Part shown: piece by piece, positions 33,509 through 41,527 of the stretch
Numbering within the stretch: the stretch's first letter is position 1
Layout: every line of letters starts with the position of its first letter
Source: an uncultured Bacilli bacterium
GTDB taxonomy: Bacteria; Bacillota_I; Bacilli_A; RF39; UBA660
Direction: 5' to 3'
NCBI GenBank assembly: GCA_934085825.1
Contig: CAKOHR010000001.1
Coordinates: forward strand, 186,001 to 250,000
Length of the DNA: 64,000 bases
Position numbers and translations under genes: made by a program
Notes under the pieces: generated by a model
Seen by the model: only the letters and a program-made list of their open reading frames with translations
What the model was told of the DNA's origin: nothing
Databases searched by the model: none

Positions 33509-35407
33509 TATATCTTTAAAATAATTGTATTTAAGTGTTAAATCATTTTTCTTTATTAAATAATTTACATAATAATTCTTTTCTTCTAAAGTATTTTGAT
33601 TAATATATTTATTATTAGTAACTACACCACCATCTACGTAAACATTTCCATCATACCAAGAGTAATCGTTAAAGAATACTAATTTTTGATAGTTGTTGTC
33701 TAAAGCGTCTGTTCCAATATAATAATTTGAATTATATTCTATTCCAAATAAATTTAATATCGTAGGTAATACGTTTAATTGTGATGTTACGGTTTTAATT
33801 GTACGACGGTCTTTGTTATTATTATAAATAAAGAATGGAGTATGATTTATTAAGTTGTTACTTGTATTTTTGTATTTATCTAATATTGATTTATCAGATA
33901 AAGTATAAAGATAATGATCTGTTAAAACTACGATTGTTGTTTTATCAAGTAATTCTCTAGTTTTTAATTCTTCTAAAAGTAATTCCATCATATAATCTGT
34001 TTCTTTTACTTGTCTTCTTGCACAGTCTTCTTCTGTTAAATCATAACTTACATTTTCATTTTCATTACTATCCAAATCAAGAAGCATTTTACAATTGCCT
34101 TTTTCAGGACTAAATGGCATGTGACTAGTATAAGTTATAATGTAATCTACAAATTTTTCACTGCCAAACATTTTTTCTTTAAATTCCTCGTTTAAGAGAA
34201 GTTCTCTATCTAGGTAATAAGAATTATCTTTGTAAGTATTTTGATCTACTAGTCCATAATAATTATCATATCCCCAGTTTTTGTAATTTGTTCCTCGTGA
34301 GTAGTATTCTTTAGTATTCATATGGAAAGCATTAACTGAATAGCCTTCTTTTTTGAATAAATGAGCTAAACTATAAGGAAATGAATTTTTGTTAAATGTA
34401 TATGCATTTTGAGTATATGAAAGTGGAGTGATAAAACCTGTATTTACTGCAAATTCTGAGTTAAATGTAGAACCACCACCATTATAATATGAGTAGTGAT
34501 TAGTAAAATTAATACTATTTCTCATCATATTATATAAAGTAGGGGTGTCATTTTTGTTTAAAAGCCATGAATCTAAGCCTTCAAGTTGGACGATAATTAA
34601 GTTGTTGTCTTTATATTTTCCTGTGTATTTATTACTAGTTGCTTGATTTTCTTTAGCGTATTCTTCTTTTAAAAATTGTAAATCCTTTTCATTTGCTGTT
34701 TCACTTTTTTTCAAAAATGTTATGTAAAAATTTCTAACTGTATATTCGTATAATCCTGTTACTTTTATTGCTTTGTTATTGTCATTGAAACTGTTATAAA
34801 TGTTTCGTGGATTACGCCATGTACTCCAGGTTAATTCTTCATTGGCTTTTCCTAATAGTGTAGGTGTAAGTGTGTGAAGAAGAATAAAAATAAATATGGA
34901 AATAATCATTGCTTTGTAACTTTTGTGCTCATCTTTAGGATATACTTTTATAGCTAATATAAAAGTAATGAATATGGGAATTAAAAATAAGTAAACTGAT
35001 AAGTCACAATTTTTGATGGCATCTAGTAAATATGAAGATCCTTCGCTAGCCAGCATTACCATACTAAAATCAAAGAATACTCCGGTCATTGAATAGTATA
35101 TGTTATTTACTAAATATAAAGCTAAACTTAAAATAGAAAATAATATATAAATTGTTTTTCCTAATTTTCTTTTGGAAAAATGACATATACTTAGTATCAA
35201 ACTTATCCATAAAATTGTAAATATGTTTGGAACGGGTTTTAAAAGTCCATAAAATTCTACTTTATAACGAGTAAATATATCTATTAATATAAATGGTAAA
35301 GCTAGTAAGAGTATATAGCAATACTTTTTGATAAATATATTGATTTTATTAAATATATTAGTTATTCTTGCTTTAAAAGTTGTTTTTTTAGTTTTTTTCT
35401 TTTTCAA
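33491..35407 (-). CDS. LtaS-family lipoteichoic acid synthase
   Basis: A 638-residue alkaline-phosphatase-superfamily enzyme that polymerises glycerol phosphate from phosphatidylglycerol outside the membrane. After a Lys-rich N terminus come five membrane helices (to about residue 185), then a linker and the sulfatase-like domain: IIVQLEGLDSWL (metal-binding Glu), a catalytic Thr in GGGSTFNSEF, SYSRGTNYKNWGYD-like text, TYTSHMPFS and VVLTDHYLY (Asp-His metal site). The usual D after T-x is N here. The start codon is TTG at 35407 with GGTGATG 5 bases upstream. Other LtaS-like paralogues (YfnI, YqgS, YvgJ) are possible equivalents. Confidence 0.87.
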   Translation of the reverse strand: MKKKKTKKTTFKARITNIFNKINIFIKKYCYILLLALPFILIDIFTRYKVEFYGLLKPVPNIFTILWISLILSICHFSKRKLGKTIYILFSILSLALYLVNNIYYSMTGVFFDFSMVMLASEGSSYLLDAIKNCDLSVYLFLIPIFITFILAIKVYPKDEHKSYKAMIISIFIFILLHTLTPTLLGKANEELTWSTWRNPRNIYNSFNDNNKAIKVTGLYEYTVRNFYITFLKKSETANEKDLQFLKEEYAKENQATSNKYTGKYKDNNLIIVQLEGLDSWLLNKNDTPTLYNMMRNSINFTNHYSYYNGGGSTFNSEFAVNTGFITPLSYTQNAYTFNKNSFPYSLAHLFKKEGYSVNAFHMNTKEYYSRGTNYKNWGYDNYYGLVDQNTYKDNSYYLDRELLLNEEFKEKMFGSEKFVDYIITYTSHMPFSPEKGNCKMLLDLDSNENENVSYDLTEEDCARRQVKETDYMMELLLEELKTRELLDKTTIVVLTDHYLYTLSDKSILDKYKNTSNNLINHTPFFIYNNNKDRRTIKTVTSQLNVLPTILNLFGIEYNSNYYIGTDALDNNYQKLVFFNDYSWYDGNVYVDGGVVTNNKYINQNTLEEKNYYVNYLIKKNDLTLKYNYFKDIEKSSK

Positions 35408-35461
35408 AATACATCACCACTTCATAAAGTATACTATAAATTGGTAAATTTGTAAAGATTT

Positions 35462-35508
35462 TGTGTCAACAAAAAAAAGTTGACACATATAATTTTATGT
35501 GATACTAT
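35462..35508. promoter_or_regulatory. Palindrome overlapping the rpsP promoter
   Basis: The rpsP promoter has TTGACA (35480-35485) and TGATACTAT (-10 at 35503-35508), spacer 17. The -35 box is the right arm of a perfect 9-bp inverted repeat TGTGTCAAC-A8-GTTGACACA (35462-35487). The left arm gives a second TTGACA facing the ltaS gene, but no good -10 follows on that side. Confidence 0.6.
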
Positions 35509-35539
35509 TGTAGTAGTTAATTTAGTGAGGAGGATTATT

Positions 35540-35812
35540 ATGGCAGTTAAATTAAGACTTAAAAGAATGGGTTCTAAACAAAAACCATTTTATCGTATTG
35601 TAGCTGCAGATTCTAGATTTCCAAGAGATGGAAGGTTTATTGAAACTGTTGGTACTTACAATCCAATAGCAAATCCAGCTGAAATTAAAATTGATAAGGA
35701 AGTTGCTATTAAATGGCTAAATAGTGGAGCACAACCAACTGATACAGTTAAGTCAATTTTTAAAAATGAAGGCATTTTAAAAGAATTTGCATCAAGCAAA
35801 AAAGGTAAATAA
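35540..35812 (+). CDS. rpsP: Ribosomal protein S16
   Basis: The 90-residue small-subunit protein begins AVKLRLKRMGSKQKPFYRIV and contains DSRFPRDGRFIETVGTYNP, the S16 signature, ending in a Lys-rich tail. The start at 35540 is preceded by GAGGAGG; a longer frame runs back into the promoter. khpA follows 2 bases after the stop, but rimM and trmD, which often follow, are absent. Confidence 0.97.
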   Translation: MAVKLRLKRMGSKQKPFYRIVAADSRFPRDGRFIETVGTYNPIANPAEIKIDKEVAIKWLNSGAQPTDTVKSIFKNEGILKEFASSKKGK

Positions 35813-35814
35813 TT

Positions 35815-36057
35815 ATGGATATAGTAGAATATACAGAATTTTTAGTTAAAAGTCTTGTTGAAGATCCAGAAATGGTAAGAGCTCAAGAATTAAATGAAGA
35901 TGATTTTACTATTATTGAAGTAATGGTACCTGATGATCAAATGAAATATGTTATAGGTAAGGCTGGTAAAAATGCACATGCACTTAGAACTTTAGTTTAT
36001 GCCTATGCTTATGTTCATAAAATGCATAAGATTAAATTAAATATTGAATCATTTTAG
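35815..36057 (+). CDS. khpA: KH-domain RNA-binding protein KhpA
   Basis: An 80-residue protein consisting of one KH domain with the GxxG loop in YVIGKAGKNAHALRTL. KhpA works with KhpB (Jag) and binds many RNAs; in pneumococci it affects cell elongation. It directly follows rpsP, as in most Firmicutes (ylqC position). Confidence 0.92.
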   Translation: MDIVEYTEFLVKSLVEDPEMVRAQELNEDDFTIIEVMVPDDQMKYVIGKAGKNAHALRTLVYAYAYVHKMHKIKLNIESF

Positions 36058-36101
36058 ATTAAGTAGTGATACTTAATTTTTTTCTAAAGGGAGGTTTTTT
36101 A

Positions 36102-36413
36102 ATGGAAAAGATGATTTTAACAGCAAATGAAGCACAAAATATTATCAAAAAATATTTAGAGAAAATAATTGATATAGTGGATGCAGAAATTGTTAAATCT
36201 GGGGGAGATTACTTCTTGATTGAAAAAACATCATATCGGGGAGAAGAAGTAAAAAAAATTAGAGAATTTAAAAATAGATCTTATTATTACATATTAAGAT
36301 TGGCTTTAGAAGATAGGGGATATCCTATTAGCTTTATTAAAGAAGTATGTCGGGAAAATGAAGAAGTTAAATTTGTTTGTTTTTACGAATTAGTTAGTAA
36401 AAGAGGCAGATAA
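36102..36413 (+). CDS. Small conserved-looking protein of unknown function
   Basis: Not recognised. The 103-residue protein starts at 36102 behind AAAGGGAGG and looks like a small alpha/beta cytosolic domain: a helix (ANEAQNIIKKYLEKII), a beta-hairpin around GGDYFLIEKTSYRG, and a C-terminal helix-strand pair. It has a high content of Glu and Lys and no membrane segment or metal motif. It ends adjacent to the convergent sigK gene, with no base between the stops. Confidence 0.55.
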   Translation: MEKMILTANEAQNIIKKYLEKIIDIVDAEIVKSGGDYFLIEKTSYRGEEVKKIREFKNRSYYYILRLALEDRGYPISFIKEVCRENEEVKFVCFYELVSKRGR

Positions 36414-37109
36414 TTAATCAATATTTTTATTCTTAATAAATTCAGTGAGCATTTTTGTAAGTGCTCTTTTTTCTATTCGAGATACGTAACTTCTGGATAT
36501 TTTTAGTTCATCTGCTATTTCTTTTTGAGTCATATCTTTAGTGTTATTAAGGCCATATCTTTTAATAATAATTTCTTTTTCTCTTTTATTTAAAAGTTTT
36601 AAATATTTTTTTAAAAGATTAATATTGTTTTTTAAATCTAAAGATTCAAAAAGATCAACGTTTTTGTCTTTAATAACATCAATTAAATTAATTTCATTTC
36701 CTTCTTTATCATGTCCAATGGCGTCATTAAGGGACACTGTTGGGCCAAATTTTTTTTGACTTCTGAAATACATTAAAATTTCATTTTGAATACATCTAGC
36801 AGCATATGTTGTTATTTTTGTTTTTTTATCTCCACTATAGGTATCAATTCCTTTGATTAGACCTATGGTACCAATGCTGATTAAGTCGTCTGTTAAACTT
36901 TCTTTTGTATCATATTTTTTTACAATATGAGCAACAAGTCTAAGGTTATGTTCAATTAATTTGTTGCGAGCTTCTTTATCTCCGTTTAACATTTTATTTA
37001 TACAAATTTCTTCTTCAGTACTAGAAAGTGGTTCTGGAAATACATTATTGGAGTAAGAACCTGTGAAAAACAACATTCCTTTAATAATATTTAGTAAGTT
37101 TAAAAACAT
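36414..37109 (-). CDS. sigK: Sporulation sigma factor SigK with pro-sequence
   Basis: The late mother-cell sigma factor, 231 residues, in one uninterrupted gene. The hydrophobic pro-sequence MFLNLLNIIKGMLFFTGS precedes YSNNVFPEPLSSTEEE; the Ser18-Tyr19 junction matches the cleavage site of Bacillus pro-SigK. Region 2 (EHNLRLVAHIVKKY, DLISIGTIGLIKGIDTYS, TYAARCIQNEILMYFR), SLNDAIGHDKEGNEINLIDV and region 4 (EIADELKISRSYVSRIEKRA) are nearly consensus. The start has GAGGTG upstream. Unlike B. subtilis there is no skin-type insertion. The protease SpoIVFB is not in the window. Confidence 0.95.
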   Translation of the reverse strand: MFLNLLNIIKGMLFFTGSYSNNVFPEPLSSTEEEICINKMLNGDKEARNKLIEHNLRLVAHIVKKYDTKESLTDDLISIGTIGLIKGIDTYSGDKKTKITTYAARCIQNEILMYFRSQKKFGPTVSLNDAIGHDKEGNEINLIDVIKDKNVDLFESLDLKNNINLLKKYLKLLNKREKEIIIKRYGLNNTKDMTQKEIADELKISRSYVSRIEKRALTKMLTEFIKNKNID

Positions 37110-37172
37110 AAAACACCTCTTGGTAAATTATATATTTCTTTAAATAAAAAAATGCTACTTTTAGGAAACATT

Positions 37173-37436
37173 TTATTTTAGATAAGAACCAAATTTTTGA
37201 AAATATTCGTTAAATGTTTGTTTTATTTTTATAAAATTGTCTTTTTGATAGTATTTAGAATACCTTTCTATATCAAATATAGCTGGATTTTTTAAGACAT
37301 CTTTCCAGTTTTTTTTGACAAAGGAATAAGTAAAATCTAATTCATCACTTGAAAGATTAGCTCCTTTAGAAATTGCAAATTTATTTATATCTTCTTTCGT
37401 TAATTTATTTATGTAAGCACCGATAATATTAAACAT
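37173..37436 (-). CDS. DUF2624-like small protein
   Basis: An 87-residue, mainly helical cytosolic protein starting MFNIIGAYINKLTKEDINKF. The MFN-I start and the helix-rich layout with an N-terminal helix-turn-helix-like region resemble the DUF2624 (YqfT) family of Bacilli, although the identity is low. A good AAGGTGATT site precedes the ATG. It is divergent from the PBP gene, with a 23-base gap to the first possible PBP start. The function of the family is unknown. Confidence 0.5.
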   Translation of the reverse strand: MFNIIGAYINKLTKEDINKFAISKGANLSSDELDFTYSFVKKNWKDVLKNPAIFDIERYSKYYQKDNFIKIKQTFNEYFQKFGSYLK

Positions 37437-37492
37437 ATTTAATCACCTTAATATATTGTATGAAAAATATAAAAAAAGGAATACTAAATTGT

Positions 37493-39427
37493 ATGAAAAG
37501 ATATATATTTTTAAGTTCTATAATAATGATTTTTGTTATATTTGGGTTTAAGTTAGGTTTAATTTTATCTAACAGTTCTTATTATGAAAAAAAACTTAAA
37601 GAGAAAACAAATATTTATGTAAATGGGGTTAGTAGTCCAAGAGGAAGAATACTTGATACTAATGGTAAAGTTTTAGTAGATAATATTGGCGTTAAATCTA
37701 TTTATTATAATAAAATAAAAGGAATAAAAGTAAGTGAAGAATTAGAAATCGCAAAATCTTTAGAAAAAATAATTGATACTAAAGAAGCTAGTAATTTAGA
37801 ACTTAAAGAATATTATTTAATTACAAATAATAGTGGTAAGAATTTAATAACAAGTGATGAGTATAGGTTATATGAAGAGAGAAAAATAAGTAATGAAGAT
37901 ATAAAAAGATTAAAATTAGAAAGAATAACTGAGGAAATGATTAATTATGATGTTGATACAAAAAGAATAGCTCATATATATAGTTTAATGAATAACGGAT
38001 ATGTTTATAGTAAAAAAGAAATTGTTAAAAATGTAAGTGAAGAAGAGTTTGCCAAAGTAATTGAAAGTAATATTCCAGGTGTTACGGGTGAAATTACTTG
38101 GGAAAGAACATACCCTTATGGAGATACACTTAAAAATATATTTGGTAAAGTGGGACCAATAACTAAAGAAAATAAAGATTATTATCTAAATGAAGGTTAT
38201 GAGCTTACAGATACTGTTGGTTTAAGCTATTTGGAAAAAAAATATGAAAATTATTTAAAAGGAGAAAAGGCTAAATATAAAGTAGAAAGTGATTATAAAT
38301 TAGTAAAGATTGAAGATGAGAAAAAAGGGAAAGATTTAATATTATCAATTGATATTGATTTGCAAATGAAGGTAGAAGAAATATTGAAAGATAAAATAAC
38401 TTTAGGAAAAAAGTATGGTAATACTGAATATTTTAAAGATAGTTATGCTATTATAAGTAATCCTTTATCTGGTGCCATTTTAGCTATTGCTGGTCAAAGA
38501 TTGAACGATGATAATTCATTTAGTGATGTAAGTTTAAATACAATTAATAAGTCATATACGGTTGGTAGTAGTGTGAAGGGAGCCACTATAGGAGTTGGTT
38601 ATAAATATAATTTAATTACTCCAGGGGCATATGTTAATGATGCTTGTGTAAAACTTGAATTTATACCTCAGAAGTGTAGTTTTAAAAAGTTGGGTAAAAT
38701 TAATGATTTAACAGCACTTGCTAATTCATCAAATTATTATCAGTATATGATTGCAATTAATTTAACTGGTAATAAATATACACCGAATATGAAGCTTAAT
38801 GCTACCAAGGAACATTTTAAAATTTATAGAGATATGCTTGCTAGTTTTGGTCTTGGTGTTAAAACAGAAATTGATTTGCCTGATGAACAAACGGGAATAA
38901 TTGGTTCTATAGTGGCAGATGATTTGCTACTTAATTTGGCAATTGGTCAATATGATACTTATACACCAGTAGAACTTATTCAATACATAAATAGTGTAGC
39001 AAGTGGTAAAAGAATGGCTTTAAGTTTGATGAAAGAAGTTAGAAATAAAGATAACATTATATTAGAGAATAAAATAAATATTTTAAATGATGTTGATTTA
39101 AATGAAGAAAGTTTAAATAGAATAAGGGAGGGCTTAAGGCTTGTTCTAAGTGAGGGAACTGGTAAGTTTTATGTGCCTCAGGGATTGGATTTTGCAGGAA
39201 AAACTGGTACTAGTGAATCTTTTTTAGATACTAATGATGATGGTAAAGTTGATGCTGCTACAATTTCTTCATCTTTTGTTGGTTTTTATCCTTCCGAAGA
39301 TCCAAAGTTTAGTATTGTGGTTTTAACCCCGAATGTTTCTCATAAAAATGGTAAGACAGATACTTTTTATTTCGGAGCTAGTAAAATAACGAAGGATATA
39401 GTAAATTATTTAAATCAAAATTATTAA
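37493..39427 (+). CDS. Class B penicillin-binding protein (transpeptidase)
   Basis: A monofunctional D,D-transpeptidase for peptidoglycan cross-linking, anchored by one membrane helix (about residues 5-25). The pedestal domain contains SSPRGRILDTNGKVL. The transpeptidase motifs are SSVK (Ser359-Lys362), SSN (from Ser412) and KTGT (from Lys570). The order and the 644-residue length fit the FtsI/SpoVD/PBP2 group; there is no PASTA domain, so it cannot be assigned to division or spore cortex. The ATG at 37493 is preferred because AAAGGA lies upstream, although the spacing is long; 37460 is the alternative. Confidence 0.87.
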   Translation: MKRYIFLSSIIMIFVIFGFKLGLILSNSSYYEKKLKEKTNIYVNGVSSPRGRILDTNGKVLVDNIGVKSIYYNKIKGIKVSEELEIAKSLEKIIDTKEASNLELKEYYLITNNSGKNLITSDEYRLYEERKISNEDIKRLKLERITEEMINYDVDTKRIAHIYSLMNNGYVYSKKEIVKNVSEEEFAKVIESNIPGVTGEITWERTYPYGDTLKNIFGKVGPITKENKDYYLNEGYELTDTVGLSYLEKKYENYLKGEKAKYKVESDYKLVKIEDEKKGKDLILSIDIDLQMKVEEILKDKITLGKKYGNTEYFKDSYAIISNPLSGAILAIAGQRLNDDNSFSDVSLNTINKSYTVGSSVKGATIGVGYKYNLITPGAYVNDACVKLEFIPQKCSFKKLGKINDLTALANSSNYYQYMIAINLTGNKYTPNMKLNATKEHFKIYRDMLASFGLGVKTEIDLPDEQTGIIGSIVADDLLLNLAIGQYDTYTPVELIQYINSVASGKRMALSLMKEVRNKDNIILENKINILNDVDLNEESLNRIREGLRLVLSEGTGKFYVPQGLDFAGKTGTSESFLDTNDDGKVDAATISSSFVGFYPSEDPKFSIVVLTPNVSHKNGKTDTFYFGASKITKDIVNYLNQNY

Positions 39428-39598
39428 AAACAGTGGAAGTAGATTTTTTGTTGTACAAGATAAGAAAATTAATCCTGTTGAAGTAAAATCAGGTAACTAT
39501 GAAGTGTTGGAACAAGATATGTGTTATATACTAAAGATTTAGATACAGATGAATATGGCGATGCTTTTATAAAATGTATTAAAAGTAATAAAAAACAT
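39428..39598 (+). pseudogene. Small relic of a DUF4143-type ATPase
   Basis: Directly after the PBP stop, a frame without start reads FFVVQDKKINPVEVKSGNYE. This matches the conserved C-terminal text of AAA ATPases with a DUF4143 domain (F-V-x-D then I-P-V-E-V-K-S-G). It is interrupted by a TAG near 39540, and another frame continues with YTKDLDTDEYGDAF. Only about 50 codons survive. Confidence 0.45.
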
Positions 39599-39627
39599 TT
39601 GACAAACATATAATAATGGTGTAAGAT
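39599..39627 (+). promoter_or_regulatory. Promoter of infC-rpmI-rplT
   Basis: TTGACA (39599-39604) and TAAGAT (39622-39627) are 17 bases apart. The leader that follows is about 145 bases long. Confidence 0.7.
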
Positions 39628-39633
39628 ATTGGT

Positions 39634-39763
39634 GTTACTTGGAAAAGGAAAGAGATTTAGTATCCACCTGATTGCGAATAGCGATAGGTAAATGCCATGA
39701 AAGTGTTTAAGTTGAATTGATAAACTTTTTTGGAATGGATACTAAGTTGTTATCCATTTTTTA
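39634..39763 (+). ncRNA. L20-type attenuator leader of infC-rpmI-rplT
   Basis: A terminator hairpin ATGGATA / TATCCAT with a T run lies at 39735-39762, just before infC. A perfect 10-base competitor, TTAGTATCCA at 39657-39666, pairs with TGGATACTAA at 39736-39745 and would break the hairpin, giving an antiterminator about 70 bases long-range. This is the scheme known for the Bacillus infC leader, where L20 promotes termination. The region between the arms is purine-rich with a local hairpin, the likely L20 site. Confidence 0.8.
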
Positions 39764-39781
39764 ATGACATTGGAGGTGCTT

Positions 39782-40324
39782 ATTATAGCAAAGATAGATA
39801 GTAATGAACTACCAATCAATGAAAATATTCGTGCAGAAGAATTGATGGTAATTGGGCCAAATGGCGAAAAGATGGGACTAAAAAAACGTAAAGATGCTCT
39901 TACACTTGCTGGGTATGCTGGACTTGATTTAGTTTTAATGAATGGTAATGGCGTTCCAGCTGTTGCTAAAATAATGGATTATAACAAATATCGTTATGAA
40001 AAACAAAAAAAGCTAAAAGAAAGTCAAAAGAAAGCAAGAGAAGCAAATAAAGAGATGAAAGAATATCGTTTGTCAGTAACTATCGATGTTGGAGACTTTG
40101 AAACAAGGAGAAAGAATGCTAAAGAATATCTTGAAAAAGGACATAAAATTAGAGCGTTTATCCGTTTTAAAGGTCGTCAAATGGCAAGACCAGAACTTGG
40201 TAGAGATGTACTTCTAAAATTTGCAGATGCCTTAAGTGATGTTTCTGTAATTGAAACTGAACCAAAACAAGAAGGAAGACAAATTGCAATGATTTTAGCA
40301 CCAAAAAAGAAAGAAGGAAATTAG
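39782..40324 (+). CDS. infC: Translation initiation factor IF-3
   Basis: IF-3 keeps 30S subunits free and checks the start codon. The protein has the N domain (INENIRAEELMVIGPNGEKMG), the linker helix rich in Lys and the C domain (KGRQMARPELG). The site GGAGG (39772-39776) places the start at ATT 39782 or ATA 39785; the only in-frame ATG (39764) lies in the terminator tail and before the binding site. A rare AUU start is typical of infC and lets IF-3 regulate itself. With ATT the protein has 180 residues. Confidence 0.93.
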   Translation: MIAKIDSNELPINENIRAEELMVIGPNGEKMGLKKRKDALTLAGYAGLDLVLMNGNGVPAVAKIMDYNKYRYEKQKKLKESQKKAREANKEMKEYRLSVTIDVGDFETRRKNAKEYLEKGHKIRAFIRFKGRQMARPELGRDVLLKFADALSDVSVIETEPKQEGRQIAMILAPKKKEGN

Positions 40325-40325
40325 T

Positions 40326-40520
40326 ATGGCAAAAAGTAAACAAAAAACACATAAGTCTAGTTCTAAAGTGTTTAACAAAAAGAAAAATGGTACTTTAACT
40401 TATATGAAATCAGGAAGTAACCATAAGACTGGAAAAGATACAGCAAAAGCAGTAAGACAAAGAAGAAATAAAGGAACATTAGCAAAAGGAGATAGTAGCA
40501 GATTAAAATCTGTTATCTAA
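40326..40520 (+). CDS. rpmI: Ribosomal protein L35
   Basis: A 64-residue, very basic large-subunit protein, AKSKQKTHKSSSKVFNKKKN, ending with the L35 motif RLKSVI. It lies one base after the infC stop in the infC-rpmI-rplT order. Confidence 0.95.
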   Translation: MAKSKQKTHKSSSKVFNKKKNGTLTYMKSGSNHKTGKDTAKAVRQRRNKGTLAKGDSSRLKSVI

Positions 40521-40539
40521 TCATGGAGGTGAATAAGTA

Positions 40540-41091
40540 ATGGCAAGAGTTAAAGGTGGAAACGTTTCTAAGAATAGAAGAAGAAAAGTTTTAAAAGAAG
40601 CAAAAGGTTATTTTGGAAGTAAACATAGACTTTACAAAACTGCTCAAGAACAAGTATTCCATAGTGGAGCTTATGCATTCAGAGACAGAAGACAAAATAA
40701 GAGAAATTTCAGAAAATTATGGATTACAAGAATCAATGCTGCATGTCGTGAAAATGAAATTAGTTATTCTAAATTTATAAATGGACTTGCAAAAGCTGGT
40801 ATTGAAATCAATAGAAAAATGTTATCAGAAATGGCTATTGATGATCCTAAATCATTTACAGCATTAGTTGAAACTGCTAAAAAAGCCTTAAATGGTGAAG
40901 TTAAAGCTTCAAAAAAAGAAGTTAAAGTAGAAACTAAAGAAGTAAAATCTGAAAAGAAAGAAACTAAAAAAGAAACATCTGTTGATTTAAGTTCAAAAAC
41001 TTTAACAGAATTAAAAGCACTTGCTAAAGAAAAGGGAGTAAAAGGCTTTTCTACAATGAAAAAAGATGAATTACTTGCATCTTTAAAATAG
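40540..41091 (+). CDS. rplT: Ribosomal protein L20 with extra C-terminal Rho_N/SAP-like domain
   Basis: Residues 1 to about 117 are a normal L20 (RRRKVLKEAKGYFGSKHRLY, LWITRINAACRENE, INGLAKAGIEINRKMLSEMA), an early 23S-binding assembly protein and the regulator of its own operon. L20 normally ends near residue 118. Here a linker of almost only Lys, Glu, Val and Thr (about 124-146) leads to a 37-residue domain at 147-183, with LKALAKEKGVKGFSTMKKDE, nearly identical to the tail of S2 (11572-12495). It is the last gene of the infC operon, with GGAGGTG before the ATG. Confidence 0.95.
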   Translation: MARVKGGNVSKNRRRKVLKEAKGYFGSKHRLYKTAQEQVFHSGAYAFRDRRQNKRNFRKLWITRINAACRENEISYSKFINGLAKAGIEINRKMLSEMAIDDPKSFTALVETAKKALNGEVKASKKEVKVETKEVKSEKKETKKETSVDLSSKTLTELKALAKEKGVKGFSTMKKDELLASLK

Positions 41092-41094
41092 TGC

Positions 41095-41123
41095 TTGCAA
41101 AAGAGTGAGTTTTAAATTATAAT
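41095..41123 (+). promoter_or_regulatory. Promoter of rpsO
   Basis: TTGCAA (41095-41100) and TATAAT (41118-41123), spacer 17, begin four bases after the rplT stop. Confidence 0.75.
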
Positions 41124-41139
41124 AAATATATGAAGTTTA

Positions 41140-41190
41140 TTCTTGGTTTTGATATCTCCAAATCAATACTATGATTAAACCAATTAAGAA
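41140..41190 (+). ncRNA. Structured leader of rpsO
   Basis: TTGGTTT (about 41145-41151) can pair with AAACCAA (about 41178-41184), enclosing a smaller stem of TTGAT with ATCAA. This three-way or nested fold before the GGGAGG site resembles an S15 autoregulatory leader. The family assignment is inferred. Confidence 0.45.
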
Positions 41191-41208
41191 AGTGGGAGGA
41201 AAAATATT

Positions 41209-41478
41209 ATGGCTTTAATGAAAGAAGAAAAAGCAAAAATCATTAAAGAATTTGCTAAATCTGAAAACGATTGTGGTTCTGCAGAGGTACAAATAGCAAT
41301 TCTTACAAATGAAATTAATAACTTAACTGAACATTTAAAAGAACATAAGCATGATTATCATTCAAAAAGAGGTCTACTTATGAAAGTTGGTCGTCGTAAA
41401 AAATTACTTGACTACTTAAAGAAGAATGATGTAGTAAGTTATAGAGAAGTAATTAAAAAATTAAATTTAAGAAAATAA
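41209..41478 (+). CDS. rpsO: Ribosomal protein S15
   Basis: An 89-residue helical small-subunit protein with the signature GSAEVQIAILTNEINNLTEHLKEHKHDYHSKRGLL and RRKKLLDYL conserved in S15. The start has GTGGGAGG upstream. It is followed by a terminator and pnp, the conserved rpsO-pnp pair. Confidence 0.96.
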   Translation: MALMKEEKAKIIKEFAKSENDCGSAEVQIAILTNEINNLTEHLKEHKHDYHSKRGLLMKVGRRKKLLDYLKKNDVVSYREVIKKLNLRK

Positions 41479-41481
41479 TTG

Positions 41482-41514
41482 AAAGGCACTTGTTTTTAGT
41501 GTCTTTTTATTTTT
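41482..41514 (+). terminator. Terminator-like hairpin between rpsO and pnp
   Basis: AAAGGCACT pairs with AGTGTCTTT (one G-U pair) around a 7-base loop, followed by TTTATTTTT. In other bacteria RNase III cuts a hairpin here, so it may process or attenuate pnp mRNA. Confidence 0.65.
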
Positions 41515-41527
41515 AGAAAGGATGTAT

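Noticed and set aside
36414..37109. Skin-type insertion or split sigK
   Set aside because: The gene is continuous from pro-sequence to region 4.
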